This document shows positions 37,105-43,967 of a DNA stretch of 64,000 nucleotides, piece after piece. The position numbers were made by a program, and so were the translations under genes. The notes beneath the pieces were generated by a model, which worked only from the letters and a program-made list of their open reading frames with translations, had not been told where the DNA came from and made no database searches. Positions within the stretch are counted from its first letter, which is position 1, and each line of letters opens with the position of its first letter. This DNA is from a bacterium C-53 (lineage in GTDB: Bacteria > Bacillota > Clostridia > Lachnospirales > Lachnospiraceae). Where the stretch lies: contig RAZD01000004.1 of the NCBI GenBank assembly GCA_003612525.1, positions 62,001 to 126,000 of the forward strand, given 5' to 3'.

Positions 37105-37134
37105 TTCAATGTTCGAACAATTCGATCATATAAT
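37105..37134 (+). promoter_or_regulatory. Promoter region of recombinase 1 with internal palindrome
   Basis: A TATAAT (37129-37134) lies 27 bp before the TTG start, with a weak -35 (TTCAAT, 37105-37110). A perfect 10-bp palindrome TGTTCGAACA (37110-37119) followed by ATTCGAT occupies the spacer and could be a repressor site controlling recombinase expression. Confidence 0.5.
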
Positions 37135-37160
37135 GAAAAAAAGAAAAAGGAAATCTAACT

Positions 37161-38549
37161 TTGAAAAAAGCAAGCCATCCTGACAAACCGATACGTTGTG
37201 CCGTCTACGACCGCGTTTCCACCGAATTGCAGGCAGAATTCGGGCGTTCTCTCGAAACACAGCGAAGTGACCTCGACCAATATGCCAGAGACCACGGATA
37301 CCTGATTGTGGGCCATTACACCGATGAAGGAATCACAGCACGGAAGAAAATGCAGAACCGCCATGATTTTCTACGGCTTCTTGAAGATGTGAAAGCAGAT
37401 AAAATAGACCTGATTCTCGTCACAAAACTTGACCGGTGGTTTCGAAATATACGTGACTACTACGCCACACAGGAAATTCTGGAAAAGCACCACTGTAATT
37501 GGAAAACGATTTATGAAGACTATGATTCATCCACCGCCGACGGTCAACTGAAAATCAATATTATGTTGTCTGTCGCCCAGAACGAATGCGACCGGACATC
37601 GGAAAGAATAAAATCCGTATTCCGTCACAAAGTGCAACTTGGCGAGATCACAACCGCAAGCCTGATTTACTTTGGCTACCGCTGTGAAGAAAAACATCTC
37701 GTCATAGATGAAGAAAAGGCGCCTATCGTCAGAGATGTGTACCAAAAATTTTTTGAAACACATTCAAAGCAGACCGTTTACCGCTATTGCATGAAAAAGT
37801 ATGGAGATATTTTTTCATATCAGACATTCCGTCACTTTTTTACCGCCGAAATCTATGCGGGCCGATACCAGACGAATGAACGCTTCTGCCCGCCTTATCT
37901 CACGCCTGACCAGTGGGAAGAAATCCAGAGCGTCAATGCCAGAAATATTAAAGTCTACGCCTCCGCTGACACCCCATCCGTCTATCTCTTCTCCGGACTG
38001 CTCCGATGTCCGGAATGCGGAAGCGCCCTGTCAGGCACTTCTGTAAAAACACGCTACGGGCATATCAATCACTATTACCGCTGCTGGAAGCATCAAAGCG
38101 GCCGCTCCTGTACTTTCAACCGTTCCCTCTCCGAACTGCGCCTGGAAAAATACCTGACGGATGAGATTCTCCTCATGCTTCCTCCGCCTGTCCGGATTCC
38201 GACGGTACGTGCCCTGCGGCCGGCAAAGCCGGCCATCCGCATACAGACATATGAAGGGCAGTTAAAACGGCTGAATGACTTATATATCCGCGGCAATCTA
38301 TCATGCTCCGAATACGATGCAAAATACGCCTCTATTCAGGAACGTATTCAAAACGCCCGGCAGCCTGCTGCACCGGATGCTGCATGTTGTAATAACTCCC
38401 TCAGGGAAGCGCTTCAAGATGGGTGGGCAGGACTCTACCATATACTCGACAGAGCGCATAAACGCGGCTTCTGGCACCATCTTATTGCGTCCATATCCTT
38501 TGATGACAGTAAAAACATACAGGTTATTGACTTTCTGCCCCAGGTTTAG
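37161..38549 (+). CDS. Large serine recombinase 1 (element 1)
   Basis: A 462-aa site-specific recombinase. The resolvase-type catalytic domain (residues ~10-150) has the nucleophile in YDRVST (Ser20) and the KLDRWFRN and SERIK segments; a recombinase DNA-binding domain follows (~160-270) and then a zinc-ribbon with CPECG and a second Cys pair, a coiled-coil and C-terminal tail. It starts at TTG 37161 with AAAAGGA ten bases upstream; no ATG fits the family N-terminus. The stop codon is 19 bp before the crossover point of attR, the typical integrase-attP arrangement. It is clearly paralogous to recombinase 2 (shared EGI-ARK, LVTKLDRWFRNI, YDSSTA, NIMLSV segments). Confidence 0.93.
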   Translation: MKKASHPDKPIRCAVYDRVSTELQAEFGRSLETQRSDLDQYARDHGYLIVGHYTDEGITARKKMQNRHDFLRLLEDVKADKIDLILVTKLDRWFRNIRDYYATQEILEKHHCNWKTIYEDYDSSTADGQLKINIMLSVAQNECDRTSERIKSVFRHKVQLGEITTASLIYFGYRCEEKHLVIDEEKAPIVRDVYQKFFETHSKQTVYRYCMKKYGDIFSYQTFRHFFTAEIYAGRYQTNERFCPPYLTPDQWEEIQSVNARNIKVYASADTPSVYLFSGLLRCPECGSALSGTSVKTRYGHINHYYRCWKHQSGRSCTFNRSLSELRLEKYLTDEILLMLPPPVRIPTVRALRPAKPAIRIQTYEGQLKRLNDLYIRGNLSCSEYDAKYASIQERIQNARQPAAPDAACCNNSLREALQDGWAGLYHILDRAHKRGFWHHLIASISFDDSKNIQVIDFLPQV

Positions 38550-38600
38550 ACTTTCCATACACTGCCCGAAGCTTCCATCTACACATACATCGGAGGCGCC
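38540..38600 (+). other. attR of element 1
   Basis: Left half is element sequence just after the recombinase 1 stop (AGACTTTCCATACACTGCC), right half is host gene (GCTTCCATCTACACATAC). Shared core GAAG at 38568-38571. Arms AGACTTTC here and GAAAGTCT at attL lie exactly 13 bases from the GA centre. The rebuilt host site ATGGGACCGGAAGCTTCCAT has its own ATGG/CCAT symmetry, as expected of attB. Confidence 0.8.
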
Positions 38601-38905
38601 GAGGACTATGCCGTCAATTTTGCCCAGCTAACCCAGCGCGCAGGCAATTTCCTTGTAAGCCGTGAACCCGTTGAGAACTTTGACTGGTCTATGCTCAAAG
38701 GAAGCACTGTGCTCGGCGGGCGCGCAGGCGGTATGCCGGAAATGATCTTTGAGTATATTCTGAAAAACAATAATATAGAGCCATCCTCAGATCTCACGAT
38801 CGACCAGTCCATCGATTTCGGTTCCACCGCCGCCGCATTTTCCGGCGGGCAGGGCGATTACACGGTAGAATATGCAGCGCTCCCGCACCAAAAGAATGGG
38901 AATTA
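38568..38905 (+). pseudogene. Substrate-binding protein gene, piece 2 of 3
   Basis: The middle third (bases 38568-38871) of the gene that begins at 4682. It encodes ASIYTYIGGAEDYAVNFAQL through GGQGDYTVE and has the family motif VLGGRAGGMPEM characteristic of NMT1/THI5-like binding proteins. There is no start codon or ribosome site at its beginning. After TVE the frame runs into element 2 and stops at 38905 (YAALPHQKNGN). The core GTAGAAT at 38865-38871 recurs at 41339-41345, where the last third resumes in frame. Confidence 0.92.
38840..38900 (+). other. attL of element 2
   Basis: Host sequence GGCGATTACACG, core GTAGAAT (38865-38871), then element sequence ATGCAGCGCTCCCGCACCAAAA. The segment GCACCAAAA lies 20-28 bases from the proposed GT centre and is mirrored by TTTTGTTGC on the attR side. 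Confidence 0.78.
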
Positions 38906-38943
38906 AGAAAATATCAAGAATTTTCCACTCAAATTCTTTCAAT

Positions 38944-38949
38944 TATAAT
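38944..38949 (+). promoter_or_regulatory. -10 element ahead of the VanZ-family gene
   Basis: A perfect TATAAT 50 bp before the VanZ-family start, with GGAGG at 38982-38986 as ribosome site. The -35 is not obvious. Confidence 0.45.
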
Positions 38950-38999
38950 AGTAAACTAAGAAAGTATTCACGATTCCATTCCGGAGGTATGTATCTTTT

Positions 39000-39626
39000 A
39001 TGGACTTTTTATTTTATACCTATGAGTTTCTTACAAAATTCATTCCCTTTCTGGCTGTTTTCCTTTTATATGCCAAAAAATACAAGTCTCAGGGAATCCG
39101 TATGTCAAAGCTTCATGTCACTTCGGCCTTTTTATTCGCCGTCTATATGGCATATGTATTTCATGTCACCGGCACCGGCACCCTTTATGAAACGTTTCGC
39201 TATTTCCAGTATGACATGGGGCAGATCAATCTTCACCTCATTCCATTCAGCGAGGAAATTGACGCGTTCGGCTATTTCGCAAATATCCTGATGATGATGC
39301 CTTTCGGGTTTCTCCTTCCTCTGATTTCCCCGAAAAGCGGAAAATTCAGAATTATCTTCCTTTCCGGCTTCTTATTTTCACTCTCCATCGAATTAAGCCA
39401 GTTATTTAACTACCGCGCAACGGATATTGATGATCTGATTCTGAATACGCTTGGCGCTATTCTGGGCTATGAAATCTGTCAGGCAGGACTTGTGCTTTTC
39501 AGAAAAAACGAGCCAAAGGATTCCTACTCTGTCTTTGAACCTTTCATCTACGCGATTGTTCTGTTTCTCGGCCACTATTTTCTGTTCGACGGTCTTAGAA
39601 TGGCATCCCTTATCTACGGATTTTGA
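39000..39626 (+). CDS. VanZ-family membrane protein (cargo of element 2)
   Basis: A 208-aa polytopic membrane protein with about five hydrophobic helices. The VanZ signature is visible: NLHLIPFSEE, FANILMMMPFGFLLPLI, SLSIELSQLFNYRATDIDDLILNTLGAILGY. VanZ proteins are linked to low-level teicoplanin or lipoglycopeptide tolerance in some Gram-positives, but many family members have unknown roles. It is the only evident cargo of element 2. GGAGG stands well before the ATG (spacing ~13), so translation may be moderate. Confidence 0.88.
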   Translation: MDFLFYTYEFLTKFIPFLAVFLLYAKKYKSQGIRMSKLHVTSAFLFAVYMAYVFHVTGTGTLYETFRYFQYDMGQINLHLIPFSEEIDAFGYFANILMMMPFGFLLPLISPKSGKFRIIFLSGFLFSLSIELSQLFNYRATDIDDLILNTLGAILGYEICQAGLVLFRKNEPKDSYSVFEPFIYAIVLFLGHYFLFDGLRMASLIYGF

Positions 39627-39766
39627 TTGTGTTTTTCCAGACCACGCTTCTCTTTTATCTTCACAATCTCTACCTCATACTGGTCACAGTATTGCCGCAG
39701 CAGCGTATCTTTTATCCTCTGAACGCGCTCTGCGGTGAGTTCCATGTCGATTCTCCGCTCTTCCAT
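39614..39766 (-). CDS. Small 50-aa ORF inside element 2
   Basis: A short reverse-strand frame (MEERRIDMELTAERVQRIKD...) with GAGGGG about 8 bases before its ATG and helical, charged composition (many Glu, Arg, Lys). Its 3' end overlaps the VanZ gene end by 13 bp. It fills an otherwise gene-free 340-bp gap next to the recombinase promoter, the place where a recombination directionality factor or regulator might be expected. No family recognised; coding status is uncertain. Confidence 0.45.
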   Translation of the reverse strand: MEERRIDMELTAERVQRIKDTLLRQYCDQYEVEIVKIKEKRGLEKHNQNP

Positions 39767-39978
39767 CCATATTTCCCCTCATTCTTAAATCATTCTATAA
39801 TTTTATATTCTCCATCTGTTTTTATCATGCATCCGTTGATTCCCACATTCTTACAAATTCTCTTTCATACTCTGTAATAATAATTGTAAACAAAGAAAAG
39901 ACTGTGGAAAATAAATTTTTCACAAACGGATTTGTGCTTATGCCCAAATTCGCGGACTGAACAGAAATGGAGGTTACA

Positions 39979-41310
39979 ATGAACAAAAAAGTAAGAGCCG
40001 CCATCTACATCCGTGTGTCCACCGAAGAACAGCATCTGAACGGCCTCTCGCTTCCTGCCCAGAAGCAGGCGCTCACGGAATACGCCCTTAAAAACGAATA
40101 TGAAATTACAGGATATTATGCAGATGAAGGAATATCCGCCCGCAAATCAATGCGCATTCGAAAAGAATTGCAGAGGCTTCTGAAGGATGTACAGCAGGAC
40201 AGAATTGATATGATACTTGTCACAAAGCTGGATCGGTGGTTTCGCAATATCAAAGATTACCAGATTACACAGGAAATTCTCGAAGCGCATCATTGCTGCT
40301 GGAAAACCATTTTTGAAAGCTACGATTCGTCCACGGCAAACGGCCAGATGGTCATTAACATTATGCTCTCCGTCAATCAGGCGGAATCCGACCGAACTTC
40401 AGAACGCATTAAAGCCGTATTTGACTATAAACGCGCAAATGGAGAGCTGATCAGCAGCCGCATGCTTCCCTATGGCTACATCGCCGCCAAAGGCCATCCG
40501 CAAAAGGACCCTGAGACAAAGGATCTCGTACAGGATGCCTTCGAACAGTATTTTACTTCCTGTTCCATACGCAGCGTTTCCCGGTTTCTTCATGATAAAT
40601 ATGGAAACCATGCTCCGTCTGATTCTATTATTGAACGTTTCTTTAAGAATGAAAAATATGCGGGCAGATGCGGTGCAAACCATTCTTTCTGTGAGCCCTA
40701 CATAACGTACGATCAGTTTCTTCTCATACAAAAGCTCAAAGAGCATCATACACATACCGGTTCTCACAATGATACCTATATCTTCTCCTCTCTGATACAA
40801 TGTCCGGTCTGCCGGAAACATTGTACCGGATTTCGCAGAAAATACCAGCGAAAAGACGGCGGCTGCAGCATCTATATACGTTACCGCTGCTCCGGTAAAT
40901 ATAACTGTCATTTCGGCGCAACCCCATCCGAAAAACAGGTGGAAGCATATATGATATCCTGTATCTTCCCGTCAATAGCAGATTCCTTTCACCTTACAAC
41001 CAGAAAAAAAGACGCTAAAAGCCTGGCACGCACAAAAAAGTCTGCAGAATCGGAAATGAAACGGCTGAATACTTTGTTCCTGAAAGGAAGACTCAAAGAG
41101 GAGGAATACGAATGGCAATATCAAATACTTGAAAAATCCCTGTCTGATGATCACGCCCTGCATTCACACGCTGACAATTGCCCTGACAACTGGAAGAGCC
41201 TGTACAACAGTCTTGACAAAGCGCACAAAAATGCATTCTGGAAAAGCTGTATCGAATCCATCTATATAAACGCTGAAACACACCAGATTTCAGGGTTCTG
41301 TTTTCTGTAA
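39979..41310 (+). CDS. Large serine recombinase 2 (element 2)
   Basis: A 443-aa site-specific recombinase, paralogue of recombinase 1. Nucleophile in YIRVST (Ser14); catalytic segments LVTKLDRWFRNI, SSTANGQMVINIMLSV and SDRTSERIK; then the recombinase domain, a zinc ribbon (CPVCRKHCTG ... YRCSGKYNC) and a C-terminal coiled region (ARTKKSAESEMKRLNTLFLKGRLKEEEY). The ATG at 39967 belongs to the ribosome site ATGGAGG, so I start at 39979 (MNKKVRAAIYIRVST). It ends 29 bp before the attR core, mirroring recombinase 1. Confidence 0.93.
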   Translation: MNKKVRAAIYIRVSTEEQHLNGLSLPAQKQALTEYALKNEYEITGYYADEGISARKSMRIRKELQRLLKDVQQDRIDMILVTKLDRWFRNIKDYQITQEILEAHHCCWKTIFESYDSSTANGQMVINIMLSVNQAESDRTSERIKAVFDYKRANGELISSRMLPYGYIAAKGHPQKDPETKDLVQDAFEQYFTSCSIRSVSRFLHDKYGNHAPSDSIIERFFKNEKYAGRCGANHSFCEPYITYDQFLLIQKLKEHHTHTGSHNDTYIFSSLIQCPVCRKHCTGFRRKYQRKDGGCSIYIRYRCSGKYNCHFGATPSEKQVEAYMISCIFPSIADSFHLTTRKKDAKSLARTKKSAESEMKRLNTLFLKGRLKEEEYEWQYQILEKSLSDDHALHSHADNCPDNWKSLYNSLDKAHKNAFWKSCIESIYINAETHQISGFCFL

Positions 41311-41370
41311 TTTTTGTTGCATCATAACCGTATATTCCGTAGAATTTGAACCCGGCGCAACATCGCTTGA
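41305..41370 (+). other. attR of element 2
   Basis: Element sequence TTTTGTTGCATCATAACC and GTATATTCC, core GTAGAAT (41339-41345), then host TTGAACCCGGCGC. Joining the host halves gives TAC ACG GTA GAA TTT GAA CCC with no frame change. Confidence 0.8.
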
Positions 41371-41770
41371 ATCAAAGGGCGACGGTTATGTCATCGCTTC
41401 GCTCGGCGTAGATTCCGGCTATGTTCCCTATACCGCATTCTGCGCCAAGAAGAGCCTGATCGACAAAAATCCGGAACTTCTTCAGGCCTTTACAAATGCA
41501 CTTCAAAAAGGTATGGAATTTACGGCGTCTCATACTCCGGAAGAAATTGCCGACGCAATCCAGCCGCAATTTAAAGAAACCGATCATGACACACTTGTCA
41601 CAATCATAAATCGTTATTATGAACAGGACACCTGGAAATCTGATCTGATCTTCTCAAAAGACAGTTTCGAGTTAATTCAGAATATCCTGGATTCCGCAGG
41701 TGAACTGCCGGAACATGTTCCCTATGAAGATCTCGTAACCACACAGTTTGCAGAGAAATCCACAAAATAA
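41339..41770 (+). pseudogene. Substrate-binding protein gene, piece 3 of 3
   Basis: The last third of the split gene, from VEFEPGATSLESKGDGYVIA to the natural stop after FAEKSTK. It includes YTAFCAKKSLIDKNPELLQAFTNAL and the ILDSAGELPEHVPYEDLVTTQFA tail that is typical of NMT1/THI5-like proteins. It lacks a start and ribosome site; any translation depends on excision. A strong terminator follows 39 bp later, marking the original 3' end of the gene. Confidence 0.93.
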
Positions 41771-41808
41771 CAAAGAAGGAATCATACTCCTTTTAATTGT
41801 TTCTGAAA

Positions 41809-41842
41809 ACAGGAGGCTGTCTGAAACCAGACAGCCTCCTGT
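41809..41842. terminator. Bidirectional terminator, perfect 15-bp stem
   Basis: Arms at 41809-41823 (ACAGGAGGCTGTCTG) and 41828-41842 are perfectly complementary around AAAC. It serves the convergent substrate-binding gene and chemoreceptor gene. T tracts are short. Confidence 0.8.
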
Positions 41843-41855
41843 AAACCACTTCCTT

Positions 41856-43949
41856 TTATTCTATGATAAATCTTCCCATAGCCGTTTCTAAATCCGTTAC
41901 TTTCTCACGAAGCATTTCCGCTTCTTTTAAAAGTGCATGAACCGCATCCATCTGCCCGCTGATCGTCGCTGTTACCTCTTCAGCAGAAGCCGCTGTTTCC
42001 TCCGAAACTGACGATATATTTTGGATCGATCCCAGAATTTCCTCTGTCCTGACGCCGATATTCTCCATACTGCCTACGATGTGTTTCAGATCCCCGACAA
42101 GCTGCTGTACAAAAAGATGTATCTCCTCAAAGGAAGAAACCGTATCTCCCAATGCCTCTGACTGCGATGTTATATTCTTTTCCGCTTCCGATGCTGATTC
42201 ACCGGTGCGGTCCATCGTCGTCTGTATGCTGCTGACAATTCCTTTAATTTCATTTCCAGCTGTCATGGACTGATCCGCCAGTTTTCTGATTTCCTCAGCC
42301 ACAACTGCAAATCCTTTTCCGGCCTCTCCCGCACGCGCCGCCTCAATGGAGGCATTCAGGGACAAAAGGTTCGTCTGGCTTGCAATTTCATTGATTGTCT
42401 CCACAATCATGCCAATATTCCGGCTCCGGCAACGCACATCTTCAATATTGTCGAGAAGCGTTTTTGTAATTCTTGACGTATCCTCAGCCTTCTCGCTTAA
42501 TCCTTCTACAATGCCTCTTCCCTTTGTGATAATCTCCATCGCCTGATCCGCATGCATCTCCATCGCCGCCGAACTCTCACATACCTCATTGATATGTACG
42601 GAAAAGTCAGACATTTTCTGCAAACTCTTCTCCGTTTCGTCCGCCTGATTTCCGGCTCCTCTGGCGACTTCCTCAATCGCATGGTTTATCTCCTGCATGG
42701 ATGTCCCAATCTGTTCCGAACTCATTGAAACAGCATCCGCCGAACCGCTGACTCCCGCCCCGAACCCCTTAATCTCTGTCAGAAGCGCCGATACTTTATG
42801 TATCGTCTCATTCAGGCTGTCTGTCAGCAATTTGAATTCATCCCTTCTTCGCGTACTGATTTCCACGGTAAAATTTCCTTCCGAAACCATTGCAAGAGAT
42901 TTTGTCGTCTTGCTGAGCACTCCGCTGATACCGGCCGCAAGCACAGTTCCTACCGCGATCGCAAGAACACATGCCACGATGACAAGTACGAGAATCATAC
43001 CTCGCATTTCCGTGACTTCTTCCAGAATAATGGACTTTGGAATCAAGCTGCATAACCGGAGCTCCGTTTCACCAATCGGGGCCTGTAAAAACAGGTAATC
43101 TCCGCCTTCGTACTGAACATAACCATTTCCAATCCCATCCTCCGATGCCGCTGCTTCGCGATAAAAATCCTGATCGTAAAAGACGGCGTCTGCCGGCGGT
43201 TCCATCTGTGATCCAAATATTTCCCTGCCGTCTGAAGTCACCACTGCCGATAAGCTGCCCTCGCCGAAATTCATTTCATCCAGCATGGTTTGTATCGTTT
43301 CCATATCAAAGTCAATCACGACAAATCCATTCGCCCTCACCATCTTTCGCACATAATAGAAAGCGTATTCTGTCCCGTTAAGTCCGAGTATCTGATCCAT
43401 TGCTGAGCGATAACCCATCCATTTTTTCTGTATCTTCTTTTCACTGAATACAGTTCCTTCATTCTTCATAAACTCATCAAAGATGGTATTATCAAGCGTT
43501 TTTACTTTTGAGGACATCCCCTGGCCTGCCTCAGCAAAGACTGCAAAATCGGAAATGTAACTGGTAGTGCCTCTCATATTTGTTATTTTCGTCCTTACGG
43601 CACGATATACAGGCAGACTCTCGGTCGCACTTTTCTTATAGTAAATCTGATAATAATTTTGAAAATCCTGATCTACAATCTGCTCATTTATTTTCGACTC
43701 TATATTATAGCACATGACATCGCAGTATTTTGCAGTGGCCAAAACGCTTGCAGCCGCCGATTCCTCATATTTCTCCATCACACTTGCGGCCGCCTGACGG
43801 TATGCCGCCACTCCGAGAATCACCATCAAAACAATCGGAACCATAAATCCCGCCATCAGACTGTAAATCAGTTTGCTATGTGTATTTCCCCTCCGACCGT
43901 TTACGTTCAGGGGCCCTTTTCTTATATCCTTTTTTGCGCCCATCTTCAT
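41856..43949 (-). CDS. Methyl-accepting chemotaxis protein with dCACHE-like sensor
   Basis: A 697-aa chemoreceptor: N-terminal membrane helix (~residues 30-50), a large extracytoplasmic double-CACHE-type region (~50-310; note [22 protein letters not shown]), second membrane helix ([24 protein letters not shown]), HAMP (~340-395) and signalling domain with tip [20 protein letters not shown] and [24 protein letters not shown] is 9 bases before the ATG. It begins 18 bp after the GGDEF gene, on the same strand, so the two are probably cotranscribed. Different sensor class from the 4992-6713 receptor. Confidence 0.9.
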   Translation of the reverse strand: MKMGAKKDIRKGPLNVNGRRGNTHSKLIYSLMAGFMVPIVLMVILGVAAYRQAAASVMEKYEESAAASVLATAKYCDVMCYNIESKINEQIVDQDFQNYYQIYYKKSATESLPVYRAVRTKITNMRGTTSYISDFAVFAEAGQGMSSKVKTLDNTIFDEFMKNEGTVFSEKKIQKKWMGYRSAMDQILGLNGTEYAFYYVRKMVRANGFVVIDFDMETIQTMLDEMNFGEGSLSAVVTSDGREIFGSQMEPPADAVFYDQDFYREAAASEDGIGNGYVQYEGGDYLFLQAPIGETELRLCSLIPKSIILEEVTEMRGMILVLVIVACVLAIAVGTVLAAGISGVLSKTTKSLAMVSEGNFTVEISTRRRDEFKLLTDSLNETIHKVSALLTEIKGFGAGVSGSADAVSMSSEQIGTSMQEINHAIEEVARGAGNQADETEKSLQKMSDFSVHINEVCESSAAMEMHADQAMEIITKGRGIVEGLSEKAEDTSRITKTLLDNIEDVRCRSRNIGMIVETINEIASQTNLLSLNASIEAARAGEAGKGFAVVAEEIRKLADQSMTAGNEIKGIVSSIQTTMDRTGESASEAEKNITSQSEALGDTVSSFEEIHLFVQQLVGDLKHIVGSMENIGVRTEEILGSIQNISSVSEETAASAEEVTATISGQMDAVHALLKEAEMLREKVTDLETAMGRFIIE

Positions 43950-43967
43950 ATACAGGCTCCTTTCCCC

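Larger units (their letters stand above)
4965..38568 (+). mobile_element. Element 1: 33.6-kb segment bounded by serine-recombinase att sites
   Basis: The 33,604 bp between the first and second pieces of the substrate-binding gene. Recombinase 1 (37161-38549) lies at its right end, 19 bp from the crossover, the usual position of an integrase next to its attP. Joining the right and left ends recreates a dyad-symmetric site (TGCC-CGAA-GGCA centre, AGACTTTC/GAAAGTCT outer arms). The contents are mostly housekeeping genes rather than conjugation, phage or plasmid functions, so a conventional mobile element is doubtful. What is seen is the pair of matching junctions; that the whole interval can excise is inference, and excision would remove purL, radA, clpC and a tRNA-Trp gene. 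Confidence 0.6.
38866..41339 (+). mobile_element. Element 2: 2474-bp serine-recombinase mini-element
   Basis: Lies between pieces 2 and 3 of the substrate-binding gene. It carries a VanZ-family gene, a 50-codon reverse-strand ORF and recombinase 2, which ends 29 bp before the right core. No transposase, replication or conjugation gene. The rebuilt attP has inner arms GTATATTC/GAATATGC (7 of 8 paired) and outer arms TTTTGTTGC/GCACCAAAA symmetrically placed about the GT dinucleotide. Precise excision would restore the reading frame of the host gene. Confidence 0.85.

Noticed and set aside
4965-38568. Simple recombinase-mediated inversion explaining the split gene
   Set aside because: A single inversion would leave the two gene halves in opposite orientation; both are on the + strand.
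38691-38906. An independent 71-aa gene starting at an internal ATG
   Set aside because: No ribosome site; it is the middle of the split substrate-binding gene running into element 2.
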